29,429 nucleotides of DNA from JBQCEE01 sp051960575. GTDB taxonomy: Bacteria > Actinomycetota > Actinomycetes > Mycobacteriales > Jatrophihabitantaceae. The notes under the pieces are model-generated. The model saw only the letters and a program-made list of their open reading frames with translations, ran no database searches and was not told where the DNA came from. Shown piece after piece: positions 1 to 7,254 of this stretch. The DNA lies in contig NZ_JBQCEE010000168.1 in the NCBI RefSeq assembly GCF_051960575.1, positions 1 to 29,429 of the forward strand, read 5' to 3'. Made by a program: the position numbers and the translations under genes. Within the stretch, counting starts at the first letter, position 1; each line of letters begins with the position of its first letter.

Positions 1-242
1 CGATCGACCACGTCTACGACTGGGTCAACGGCACGGCGTGGACGTCGTGCTCGCTGCCGTCGGACGGCTCCTACGGCATCCCGGAGGGCCTGATCTCCTC
101 GTTCCCGTGCCGGAGCGCGAACGGCCAGTGGGAGATCATCCAGGGCGTCGACATCAACGCCTTCTCCCGCGAGCGGATCGACGCCTCCGTGGCCGAGCTC
201 GCCGAGGAACGCGACGCCGTGAAGTCGCTCGGGCTCATCTGA
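1..242 (+). CDS. mdh: Malate dehydrogenase, C-terminal 79 residues (5' end outside window)
   Basis: The reading frame enters from outside the window (first full codon at base 3) and ends in TGA at 240-242. The visible tail reads IDHVYDWVNGTAWTSC, then a segment with DGSYGIPEGLISSFP, and closes in ERDAVKSLGLI. This is the C-terminal part of the NAD-dependent malate dehydrogenases of actinobacteria (the MDH type resembling cytosolic enzymes). The enzyme interconverts malate and oxaloacetate in the TCA cycle, the same pathway as the sdh operon downstream in this window. The catalytic His and the Rossmann NAD site lie upstream and cannot be checked. The next gene starts 44 bases later on the same strand. 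Confidence 0.9.
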   Translation, partial: IDHVYDWVNGTAWTSCSLPSDGSYGIPEGLISSFPCRSANGQWEIIQGVDINAFSRERIDASVAELAEERDAVKSLGLI

Positions 243-286
243 GCGTCCATGGAGGGCCGAAGTAGGACGACCGGGATGGCGGCGCC

Positions 287-1606
287 GTGAGCTGGACGCC
301 GCTCCTGGTCGTCGTCGTCCTCATCCTGCTCGAGGGCATGTTCGTCGCCGCCGAGATCGCGCTGGTCTCGTTGCGCGAGGGGCAGGTCAAGGGCCTGGCC
401 GACAACGGCCGCCGCGGCGCGGTCGTCGCGCGGCTTGCGGAAGACCCGAACCGCTTCCTCGCCGCGGTCCAGATCGGTGTCACCTCGACCGCGCTGCTGT
501 CGAGTGCGTTCGGCGCGGTCACCCTCTCGGACGAGGCGAAGCAGGCGCTCGTCCGCCACGGCTGGAGCGACGGGCTCGCCGGCGCGACCGGCATCATCGG
601 CGTCACGCTGATCATCTCGTTCGTCACGCTGGTGCTCGGCGAGCTCGCGCCGAAGCGGCTGGCCCTGCAACGGCCCGAGGGCACCGCGCTCGTGTTCGGG
701 CCGCCGCTGAGCCGGTTGGCCCGCTTCTTCCGTCCGGTGATCTGGCTGCTGTCGCGCTCGACCGACCTCATCGTGCGGCTGCTCGGCGGTGACCCGAACG
801 CCGGACGCGAGCCCATCAGCGAGGAGGAACTGCGCGGGCTCGTCGCGGCCCACGAGTCGCTGACCAAGGACGAGCGGCGGCTCATCGACGAGGTCTTCGC
901 CGCGGGCGAGCGCGCCGTCGACGAGGTGATGGTGCCGCGCACGGACGTCGTCTTCCTCGAGGCGTCCATGACCGTCAGCCGGGCCGCGAAGATCGTCGCC
1001 GAGATCCCGCACAGCCGCTACCCGGTGTTCGGCAAGGGCCACGACGACGTCCTCGGGTTCGTGCACATCCGCGACCTGCTGGCCGCGGACATCAGGCACG
1101 ACCGCGATCTGACGGTCAACTCGGTGATCCGCGAGATCAAGGCGATGCCCGGCTCGAAGCGGGTGCTCGCGGCGCTGTCCGAGATGCGGCGCGAGGGCCA
1201 CCACATGGCCGTCGTCGTCGACGAGTACGGGGGCACCGACGGCATCGTCACCCTCGAGGACCTCATCGAGGAGGTCATCGGCGACATCCGCGACGAGTAC
1301 GACGAGGGCGACGTGCCGGCCGAGCGGCTCGCCGGCGGCGCGGTCGAGGTCGACGGCAAGCTGAACCTGGACGAGGTGGCCGAGGTCTGCGGGCTCGAGC
1401 TGCCCGAGGGCCCCTACACGACCCTCGGCGGCTACGTGATGGCCGTGCTCGGCCGGCTGCCGGAGGTCGGCGACCACGTCACCGTCGACGGCCACGTGAT
1501 CACGGTGCGCACGGTGAGCGGACGCCGGGCCGCCCGCGTCCACATCGAACGGCAGGTGTCGCCGCAACTGCAGCCCTCCGGCCCGCCGGGGGCCGCGGGG
1601 GCGTGA
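287..1606 (+). CDS. CNNM/CorC-HlyC family membrane protein (DUF21 + CBS pair + transporter-associated domain)
   Basis: A 439-residue protein beginning at GTG 287. Residues 1 to about 180 form the DUF21/CNNM membrane domain: a hydrophobic N-terminus with FVAAEIALVSLR, further membrane segments, and GELAPKRLALQRPE at 118-131. A CBS-domain pair follows (about 205-335) with VMVPRTDV at 214-221 and VVDEYGGTDGIVTLEDLIEE from 310. A CorC/HlyC C-terminal domain spans about 340-425. The family is often labelled 'hemolysin', but family knowledge favours divalent cation (Mg/Co) transport or its regulation at the cytoplasmic membrane. Substrate is inferred, not seen. There is no obvious Shine-Dalgarno at 287. 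A five-codon frame (ATG 276 to TGA 288-290) overlaps the start. trpS follows after 46 bases. Confidence 0.9.
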   Translation: MSWTPLLVVVVLILLEGMFVAAEIALVSLREGQVKGLADNGRRGAVVARLAEDPNRFLAAVQIGVTSTALLSSAFGAVTLSDEAKQALVRHGWSDGLAGATGIIGVTLIISFVTLVLGELAPKRLALQRPEGTALVFGPPLSRLARFFRPVIWLLSRSTDLIVRLLGGDPNAGREPISEEELRGLVAAHESLTKDERRLIDEVFAAGERAVDEVMVPRTDVVFLEASMTVSRAAKIVAEIPHSRYPVFGKGHDDVLGFVHIRDLLAADIRHDRDLTVNSVIREIKAMPGSKRVLAALSEMRREGHHMAVVVDEYGGTDGIVTLEDLIEEVIGDIRDEYDEGDVPAERLAGGAVEVDGKLNLDEVAEVCGLELPEGPYTTLGGYVMAVLGRLPEVGDHVTVDGHVITVRTVSGRRAARVHIERQVSPQLQPSGPPGAAGA

Positions 1607-1652
1607 GGGGCGCGGAATCGGCGTCGGACGCAGTGGAAGAATCGGCGGCATC

Positions 1653-2672
1653 ATGAGTGCACCCCAGCGCGTCCTGTCCGGCATCCAGCCGACGTCGGCG
1701 TCCTTCCACCTCGGCAACTACCTGGGCGCCGTGAAGCAGTGGGTGGCGCTGCAGGACGAGCACGAGGTCTTCTACTTCCTCGCCGACCTGCACTCGCTGA
1801 CCCTCGAGCCGCCGGAGCCGGCCGCGCTCACGCAGCGCAGCCGGCAGGCCGCGGCGCAGCTCATCGCCGCCGGCGTCGACCCCGAGCGCAGCGCGATCTT
1901 CCTGCAGTCGCACGTCGCGGGGCACACCCAGCTGACCTGGGTCCTCGAGTGCCTCACCGGCTACGGCGAGGCCGGCCGCATGACGCAGTTCAAGGACAAG
2001 GCCGCGCGCGGCGCGCTCGACCGGGTCAGCGTCGGCCTGTTCACGTACCCGATCCTGCAGGCCGCCGACATCCTCATCTACCAGGCGCATCTCGTGCCGG
2101 TGGGGGACGACCAGCGCCAGCACATCGAGCTGACGCGCAACCTCGCGCAGCGGTTCAACGGGCGCTACGGCGAGACGTTCGTGGTGCCGGAGGCGTTCAC
2201 GCCGCCGTCGGCCGCGCGCATCCTCGACCTGCAGGACCCGACGTCGAAGATGAGCAAGTCGTTGCCCGACGCCGGCACGCTGAACCTGCTCGACCCGGCG
2301 TCCGCGCTGGTCAAGAAGATCAAGCGGGCGACGACCGACTCTGAGACCGAGATCCGCTACGACCCGAAGACAAAGCCGGGCGTCTCGAACCTGCTCGCGA
2401 TCCTGTCGGCCGTCACCGGCGACCCGATCGACGGGCTCGTCGCCGGCTTCGCGGGCCAGGGCTACGGCGCGCTGAAGACCGCCGTCGCGGACGCGGTCGC
2501 CGCCTTCGCCGAGCCGTTCGCCAAGCGGGTGACCGAGCTGATGGCCGATCCGGCCGAGCTCGACCGCATCCTCGCCGCGGGCGCCGACCGGGCGCGTCCG
2601 GTCGCCGAGCGGACGGTGGCCGACGTCTACACGAAGGTCGGGTTCGTGCCGCCGCTGTCCCGGTCGGTATGA
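1653..2672 (+). CDS. trpS: Tryptophan--tRNA ligase
   Basis: A 339-residue class I aminoacyl-tRNA synthetase of normal TrpRS length. The HIGH-equivalent motif is FHLGN (residues 18-22), preceded by SGIQPTS. The GDDQ segment is at 151-154 and the KMSKS loop at 199-203. YGEAGRMTQFKDK around 104-116 is also typical of TrpRS. It charges tRNA-Trp in the cytoplasm. The ATG at 1653 is the natural start because the protein opens directly with the first strand before the HLGN loop. The stop codon overlaps the next start (ATGA at 2669-2672), so the RNA-ligase-like gene is probably translationally coupled to it. Confidence 0.97.
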   Translation: MSAPQRVLSGIQPTSASFHLGNYLGAVKQWVALQDEHEVFYFLADLHSLTLEPPEPAALTQRSRQAAAQLIAAGVDPERSAIFLQSHVAGHTQLTWVLECLTGYGEAGRMTQFKDKAARGALDRVSVGLFTYPILQAADILIYQAHLVPVGDDQRQHIELTRNLAQRFNGRYGETFVVPEAFTPPSAARILDLQDPTSKMSKSLPDAGTLNLLDPASALVKKIKRATTDSETEIRYDPKTKPGVSNLLAILSAVTGDPIDGLVAGFAGQGYGALKTAVADAVAAFAEPFAKRVTELMADPAELDRILAAGADRARPVAERTVADVYTKVGFVPPLSRSV

Positions 2673-3223
2673 CGGCCGACCTGGCCGCCGGCGCAGGCGA
2701 GACCGTCATCGGCGTCGCCATCGCCATCCCGCAGCCGCACGCGAGCGTGCTGTCGCGCTGGCGCGAGCAGGTCGGCGACCCCGCGGCCGAGCAGGTCTTC
2801 CCGCACGTCACGCTGCTGCCGCCGACACCGGTGCCGACCGACGCGCTGGACGCGATCGAGGAGCACCTCGCCAAGGCGGCCGAGCAGAGCGCGCCCTTCC
2901 CGATGCACCTGGCGGGCACCGGCACGTTCCGCCCGCTGTCGCCGGTCGTCTTCATCCAGATCGCGCGCGGCGTGAGCGACTGCGAGCTGCTCGAGCGTGA
3001 CATCCGCTCAGGACCGCTGGCGCGCGACCTCGACTTCCCGTACCACCCGCACGTCACCGTCGCGCACGACATCGACGACGCGGCGCTGGACGAGGCCTAC
3101 GACGGCCTGTCGACCTTCGTGGCCCGGTTCGGGGTCACCGCCTTCGTGCTGTTCGTGCGCGAGCCCGACGGCGCGTGGGTCTGGCGCCGAGAATTCCCCC
3201 TCGGCGGCGCCGCCGACGGGTAG
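2669..3223 (+). CDS. 2'-5' RNA ligase family protein (2H phosphoesterase)
   Basis: A 184-residue protein with the two HxT motifs that define the 2H phosphoesterase/LigT superfamily: HVT at 46-48 and HVT at 128-130, each in a hydrophobic strand context (FPHVTLLPP, YHPHVTVAH). Family members act on 2',3'-cyclic phosphates or 2'-5' RNA linkages. The physiological substrate in actinobacteria is not established. The start ATG overlaps the trpS stop by four bases. The stop codon TAG (3221-3223) also forms the first three bases of a possible -10 element for the next gene. Adjacency to trpS suggests a housekeeping RNA-related role, which is inference. Confidence 0.85.
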   Translation: MTADLAAGAGETVIGVAIAIPQPHASVLSRWREQVGDPAAEQVFPHVTLLPPTPVPTDALDAIEEHLAKAAEQSAPFPMHLAGTGTFRPLSPVVFIQIARGVSDCELLERDIRSGPLARDLDFPYHPHVTVAHDIDDAALDEAYDGLSTFVARFGVTAFVLFVREPDGAWVWRREFPLGGAADG

Positions 3224-3226
3224 ACA
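3221..3226 (+). promoter_or_regulatory. Possible -10 hexamer (TAGACA) for a leaderless yihY transcript
   Basis: TAGACA begins at the stop codon of the upstream gene and lies six bases before the ATG at 3233. This is the spacing expected when transcription starts at the start codon. The last base departs from TANNNT and no -35 is recognisable, so this is weak. Confidence 0.3.
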
Positions 3227-3232
3227 TCGGGT

Positions 3233-4339
3233 ATGGCAGCGCCCGTACGTGAGATCCAGGGAGCCGTCGCCGACGCGAAAGGACGGTGGGCGGGGCTCAA
3301 TCGGCGCCGCGCGTCGGTGCGCCACCTCGCCGAGGCCTGGGGGCTGTTGAACCGCAGCCGCGGCAACCAGTTCGCCGCGGCGATCACCTACTTCTCGTTC
3401 CTGGCGCTGTTCCCGCTGCTGCTGCTCGCCGTGTCGGTGCTCGGCTTCGTGCTGTCGTCGCACCCGCACGCGTTGCAGTCGCTGCTGAACCACATCACCG
3501 CGCAGGTGCCCGGCTCGTTCGGCACCACGCTGAAGACGGCGATCAAGGACGCCATCGACGCCCGCGCCGGCGTCGGCATCGTCGGTCTCGCCGGTGTGCT
3601 GCTGACCGGCCTCGGTTGGATCGCGAACCTGCGCTCGGCCATCGACGCGATCTGGCAGCGGCCGCCGAGGGCGCAGAACTTCCTCAAGGCGAAGGCGTTC
3701 GACCTGCTCGTGCTGGCGGGGCTTGGCGTCGGGGTCCTCGTGTCGGTGGGGCTGACGGTGGTCGGCACGTCGGTGACCGACCAGGTCGTGCAGTGGCTCG
3801 ACCTCGGCGGCGTGCCGGGCGTGCACGCGCTGGTGAAGGTGCTCGGCATCGCGATCGCCCTCGTCGGCGACGTCGTCATCTACGGCTGGCTGCTCGTCGA
3901 GCTCCCGGACGTGGACGTGTCACGCCGGGTGCAGCTGCGCGGTGCGCTGCTCGCGGCCGTGGCGTTCGAGGCGCTCAAGGTGCTCGGGTCGTACACGATC
4001 GCGCACACCGCGAACAGCCCGACGTCCGGCCCGTTCGCCTCGGTGCTGGCGGTGCTGGTCTGGATCCAGCTGGTCGCGCGGTCGATGCTGTTCGCCTGCG
4101 CCTGGACGTCGGTGCTCGCCGCCGACGAGGCGCGGCAGGCGGCGGCCGCGGTGTCGCACGAGGTGGTGCGGTACGAGGGTGCCCGGCCCGCGCCGTCCGC
4201 GCCCCCGGTGTTCGACCACGACGCCCGAACCTTCGGCCGCGGCGCGATCGTCGGCGCCGCCGTGGCCTGGGTGCTCACCCGCTCGCGCCTCGCGACCCGC
4301 CGGGATCGCCGGCCGACGGGGTGGTCTCAGGTCCAGTAG
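3233..4339 (+). CDS. YihY/virulence factor BrkB family inner-membrane protein
   Basis: A 368-residue integral membrane protein. The family signature is clear near the first membrane segment (NQFAAAITYFSFLALFPLLL, residues 44-63), followed by further helices around 110-125, 160-180, 200-220, 240-255 and 275-295. A polar C-terminal tail contains a short hydrophobic stretch (GAIVGAAVAWVL). The family is named for a Bordetella serum-resistance locus and an old misassignment as RNase BN. Its molecular role is unknown. The 3' end overlaps the convergent radical SAM gene by 13 bases (4327-4339), so the two transcripts must overlap. The ATG at 3233 is nine bases after the previous stop. Confidence 0.88.
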   Translation: MAAPVREIQGAVADAKGRWAGLNRRRASVRHLAEAWGLLNRSRGNQFAAAITYFSFLALFPLLLLAVSVLGFVLSSHPHALQSLLNHITAQVPGSFGTTLKTAIKDAIDARAGVGIVGLAGVLLTGLGWIANLRSAIDAIWQRPPRAQNFLKAKAFDLLVLAGLGVGVLVSVGLTVVGTSVTDQVVQWLDLGGVPGVHALVKVLGIAIALVGDVVIYGWLLVELPDVDVSRRVQLRGALLAAVAFEALKVLGSYTIAHTANSPTSGPFASVLAVLVWIQLVARSMLFACAWTSVLAADEARQAAAAVSHEVVRYEGARPAPSAPPVFDHDARTFGRGAIVGAAVAWVLTRSRLATRRDRRPTGWSQVQ

Positions 4340-5382
4340 AGGATGCGGGCGCCGGGCAGGCGGGCGGGGATCTCGGCCTCGAACCAGGTGCGAAGCTCGC
4401 GCATGACCTCGCGCGGGTAGACGTGCTTGACCCCGCCGAACTTCGAGCGCTTCTGCGTGCGCAGGTCCTCGTCCATCTCGAGCCGCGTGCGCGGGTACCA
4501 GTCGAGCAGGGTCTGCTTGCTGCTGGGCGTGAAGCGGTGGGTGATGAGCTCGACCGAGAGGTCGACGTCGGGAACGTCGTGCAGCGCCGCGGCGACGTCG
4601 TCGAGCAGGCGGCCGTAGGCGGCGCGCCAGTCGTCCACGGGCATGATCGGCGCGATCGTCAGCCCGACCGGGTAGCCCGCCAGCGCCATGAGGCGCAGCG
4701 CGTCGAGCCGCCGCGGCAGCCGTGCGGTGCCGCCCTCGAAGCGGTCGCTCACGGTGTCGGCGTTCACCGAGCACCGCACGCGGGTGCGGCCGCCGTGCGC
4801 CAGCCCGAGCAGCGGCTCGACGGCGTCGAACTTGGTGGTGAAGCGCAGCTGCAGGTCGTGGCCCCAGTCGCCGCGTCCGGCGCGGGTGATCGCCTCGGCG
4901 AGCGAGCCGGTGAGGTGCTCGAGGCCGAGGGGGTCGGTGTAGCAGGACAGCTCGAAGGTCGTGCCCTCGCCGCCGCGCTCGTCGGTGCCGGTGGTGACGG
5001 TGCCGCGTCCGAGGTGGGACGGGATGCCGGCGAGCACGTCGTCGAGGTTGGCGTACACCCGGGTGACGGGCGGCCCGCCGAGCGAGCCGGCGAGGTAGCA
5101 GTACTGGCAGTGCGCGGGGCAGCCCTTGGCGAGGTCGATGCGCCAGTCGGCACTCGGCGGGATCGGCTGCGGCTTCAACGCGCTCGGCGGCGCGACGACG
5201 ACGGCCAGCGTCGACTTGGCGAGCGCATACGTCTCGCGCTCGGACTCACCCCGCAGCCCCACGAGCCGGTCGTTCGGCAGCAGCCGGATGTCCTCGACGC
5301 CCGCCCGCTCGGCGCGGCCGATGAGCTGGGACGCGAACGGTTGCTCGGCGGCGCTACGGGTGATCAGCACCCGCTTCGGCAC
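4327..5382 (-). CDS. Spore photoproduct lyase-like (SPL family) radical SAM protein
   Basis: About 351 residues from the GTG at 5382. The radical SAM cluster motif CxxxCxxC is C88-P-A-H-C92-Q-Y-C95, preceded by RIDLAKGCPAHC and followed by YLAGSLGG, as in spore photoproduct lyase and SplB-like proteins. The C-terminus keeps the family's SSKQTLLDWYPRTRLEMDE and RSKFGG segments. SPL repairs spore photoproduct (a thymine dimer) with a 5'-deoxyadenosyl radical. Many actinobacterial relatives lie in non-endospore formers and their substrate is unknown. Start choice: GAGG lies six bases before GTG 5382. A longer in-frame GTG at 5415 would add 11 residues but lacks a ribosome site and extends the overlap with the upstream carboxypeptidase gene. 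Even from 5382 the genes overlap by 29 bases. Confidence 0.88.
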   Translation of the reverse strand: MPKRVLITRSAAEQPFASQLIGRAERAGVEDIRLLPNDRLVGLRGESERETYALAKSTLAVVVAPPSALKPQPIPPSADWRIDLAKGCPAHCQYCYLAGSLGGPPVTRVYANLDDVLAGIPSHLGRGTVTTGTDERGGEGTTFELSCYTDPLGLEHLTGSLAEAITRAGRGDWGHDLQLRFTTKFDAVEPLLGLAHGGRTRVRCSVNADTVSDRFEGGTARLPRRLDALRLMALAGYPVGLTIAPIMPVDDWRAAYGRLLDDVAAALHDVPDVDLSVELITHRFTPSSKQTLLDWYPRTRLEMDEDLRTQKRSKFGGVKHVYPREVMRELRTWFEAEIPARLPGARILYWT

Positions 5383-6703
5383 CCACAACCTCGGTGCGGT
5401 CAAGATCGTCCTCACCGGACACAACGCCCGTCCCGGACACCGCCTTCCGGCGCCGGCGTGTCGTGTGGGCCGCGTCGTGGCGGCGTCCGACACACAGCGC
5501 GACGAGCACGATCGCGGCGAAGACGGCCACGGCGATGAGCACCTTCGCCGTCGTCGAGAGGCCCGACGACGCGGTCGTGCGGGCAGCGGCGGGATGGGTG
5601 GCCGCTCGCTGCGGCGTCGACTGCGGCGCCTGCCGCACGGTGGCGGCGGGCTGCACCGGCCCGGCCAGGCGGCCGACGGCGGGCGTGCCCGCGGGCAGCC
5701 GGAACCCCCAGTCGAACAGCCGGTCGGCCTGCTGCCACTGGTCGAGCGGCCAGCGCTCGGCGCGCAGGAACACGACGCCGAGGGTGCGTCCGCCCCGCTG
5801 CATGGCGGCGACGTAGGTGTGCCGCGCGGCGTCCGTGTAGCCGGTCTTGGCCACGAGCGCGCCCGGCACGGTCTGCAGCCAGGTGGCGTTCTGGTTGTCC
5901 AGCTCGACCTTGCCGACCACGGGCTGGAACGGCAGGAACGCCCGGATCGTGCGGTCGTAGGCGACGAAGCGCGGCTGCTGCAGCGCGGCGCGCAGGAACA
6001 GCGCCATGTCGTAGGCGCTGGTGAGCTGCTTCCACCCGTCGAGGCCGGACGGCGTCTCGACGTAGGTGTCGTAGGCACCGAGCGCGAGGGCCTCGCGGTT
6101 CATCGCGGCGACGGTCTGCGGTACCCCGCCCGCGGCCTCGGCGAGCGCGACGGCGGTGTCGTTGCCCGACACCAGCAACAGCCCGCGGAACAGGTCGTCG
6201 ACGGTGTAGTGGCCCTTGGCGACGAGCCCGGCGTGCGAGCCCTCGGTCTCGGCCGCCGTCCTGGACGCGACCACCTGCATGTCGCCGGGGAGCTTCGGCA
6301 GCACGGTGTCGCACGTGAGCAGCTTCAGGATGCTCGCCGGCTGGTAGCGGCCGTGCGGGTCGCGGGCGGCGAGCACGGTGCCCCGGTCGAGGTCGACGAG
6401 CATCCAGGCCTGCGCGGTGAGCCCGCCGGGCAGCCGCGGCGCGCCCGCCGGCGTGATCACCCCGCGCCGGGCGAGGCGGTCGCCGCCGACGATGCGGTCG
6501 TCCGGGCCGAGACCGCCCGCCGGCGGGTGCGGGTCGGGCGCCTCGGGGGAGTTGGCGTCCGCCGTCGGCCTCGGCGCAATCGGGGGATAGGTGTAGCTCG
6601 GCGACGGCGCTGCGAGCGCGGGCGAGGCCGTGAGCAGCGATGCGGCGGCAGCGGCGGCGGCCGCTGCCCGGGCCCAGGCGCGGAGGTGTGGGCGGTGGTG
6701 CAC
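5354..6703 (-). CDS. D-alanyl-D-alanine carboxypeptidase (peptidase S11), secreted and C-terminally anchored
   Basis: A 449-residue low-molecular-weight penicillin-binding protein. It starts at GTG 6703 with a long Ala-rich signal peptide (about residues 1-32, ending ALAA) and then a Pro-rich linker. The three active-site motifs are in order and correctly spaced: SILK (S124 nucleophile, K127), SGN at 179-181 and KTG at 286-288. A second Pro/Ala/Thr linker leads to a C-terminal membrane helix (about 387-406) and a basic cytoplasmic tail. It trims the terminal D-Ala from peptidoglycan stem peptides outside the membrane. A TAGCCT hexamer six bases upstream of GTG suggests a leaderless mRNA. The 3' end overlaps the SPL-like gene. 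A SCO4848-type membrane gene lies divergently upstream, a pairing I recall from streptomycetes. Confidence 0.92.
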   Translation of the reverse strand: MHHRPHLRAWARAAAAAAAAASLLTASPALAAPSPSYTYPPIAPRPTADANSPEAPDPHPPAGGLGPDDRIVGGDRLARRGVITPAGAPRLPGGLTAQAWMLVDLDRGTVLAARDPHGRYQPASILKLLTCDTVLPKLPGDMQVVASRTAAETEGSHAGLVAKGHYTVDDLFRGLLLVSGNDTAVALAEAAGGVPQTVAAMNREALALGAYDTYVETPSGLDGWKQLTSAYDMALFLRAALQQPRFVAYDRTIRAFLPFQPVVGKVELDNQNATWLQTVPGALVAKTGYTDAARHTYVAAMQRGGRTLGVVFLRAERWPLDQWQQADRLFDWGFRLPAGTPAVGRLAGPVQPAATVRQAPQSTPQRAATHPAAARTTASSGLSTTAKVLIAVAVFAAIVLVALCVGRRHDAAHTTRRRRKAVSGTGVVSGEDDLDRTEVVGAEAGADHP

Positions 6704-6709
6704 CGTCGC

Positions 6710-6715
6710 AGGCTA
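6710..6715 (-). promoter_or_regulatory. -10-like TAGCCT for the D,D-carboxypeptidase gene
   Basis: On the minus strand TAGCCT matches TANNNT and is followed by six bases and then the GTG start at 6703. This is the geometry of a leaderless actinobacterial promoter. No clear -35 is seen. Confidence 0.45.
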
Positions 6716-6790
6716 AGCGAGGGGACGCGTCCGGACGGCTCGACGCTCGGACGTTCACCTCACCGTGACGTCACGCCCGGCCCAGCCGCC

Positions 6791-6845
6791 TTTGCGCCGC
6801 GTGCTGACGGGTCGAGGCGGCAGAACCGTCAGTTGACGGCGCAAA
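6791..6845. repeat. Palindrome-ended intergenic repeat, copy 1 (55 bp)
   Basis: The unit opens with TTTGCGCCG (6791-6799) and closes with its exact reverse complement CGGCGCAAA (6837-6845). Inside are GGGTCGAGGCGG and a perfect hairpin CCGTCA-GT-TGACGG (6826-6839) that overlaps the right end. A second copy follows 19 bases later. It lies in the spacer between the divergent dacC and SCO4848-like genes and encodes nothing credible. Confidence 0.8.
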
Positions 6846-6862
6846 CCCGCGCTGCTCGGCCG

Positions 6863-6920
6863 GCTTTGCGCCGCCTCTGGCGGGTCGAGGCGGTTGAGCC
6901 GTCAGTTGACGGCGCAAAGC
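6863..6920. repeat. Palindrome-ended intergenic repeat, copy 2 (58 bp including extended ends)
   Basis: This is the same architecture as the copy at 6791-6845, with the inverted ends extended to 11 bases: GCTTTGCGCCG (6863-6873) and CGGCGCAAAGC (6910-6920). The internal GGGTCGAGGCGG and the hairpin CCGTCA-GT-TGACGG (6899-6912) are identical to copy 1. Only the segment after the left arm and a few bases before the hairpin differ. Conservation concentrated in the arms and hairpin suggests a structured or protein-binding element. Confidence 0.8.
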
Positions 6921-6990
6921 GAGGTCGGTGGCGGGGCGGGACGCTGAGCGCGGACGCGATGCACACAGCGTCCGGACCGATACTGGACGC

Positions 6991-7254
6991 ATGACCATCA
7001 CGCGCCGGCTCGGCTGGTTCTTCGTCGTCTTCGGCGTGTGGTCGTGGGTGATCTGGCCGACCTTCCTGTGCAACATCTGGAAGGACAAGCGGTCGTGGAA
7101 CCACGGCATGACCGCGTTCTTCGGCGTGCACCTCGTGCTCACGGTCGTCTCGCTGGCGCTCGGCACGGTGATCGGCGTGCTCGGCATCCGCGCCCTGCTG
7201 GCCGCCCGGCGCGCGCCGGCCGCCATCCCGGCAGGGGAACTGGTCAGTCGGTGA
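6991..7254 (+). CDS. SCO4848 family small membrane protein
   Basis: An 87-residue protein beginning at ATG 6991. It has two membrane segments: RLGWFFVVFGVWSWVIWPTF (about 6-25) and VHLVLTVVSLALGTVIGVLG (about 46-65). The aromatic FGVWSWxIWPTFxxNIWKD stretch and the ALGTVIGVLGIR end match what I recall of the actinobacterial SCO4848 family, whose function is unknown. An in-frame ATG at 6928 would add 21 polar residues overlapping the end of the spacer. I prefer 6991 because the protein then starts directly before the first helix and GATACT lies six bases upstream. Its last 11 bases overlap the convergent MFS gene. Confidence 0.85.
   Translation: MTITRRLGWFFVVFGVWSWVIWPTFLCNIWKDKRSWNHGMTAFFGVHLVLTVVSLALGTVIGVLGIRALLAARRAPAAIPAGELVSR

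Noticed and set aside
5416..6078. N-terminal extension of the SPL-like protein to 583 residues
   Set aside because: The extra 220 residues are the out-of-frame shadow of the D,D-carboxypeptidase gene, Arg/Ser/Pro-rich and without family similarity.
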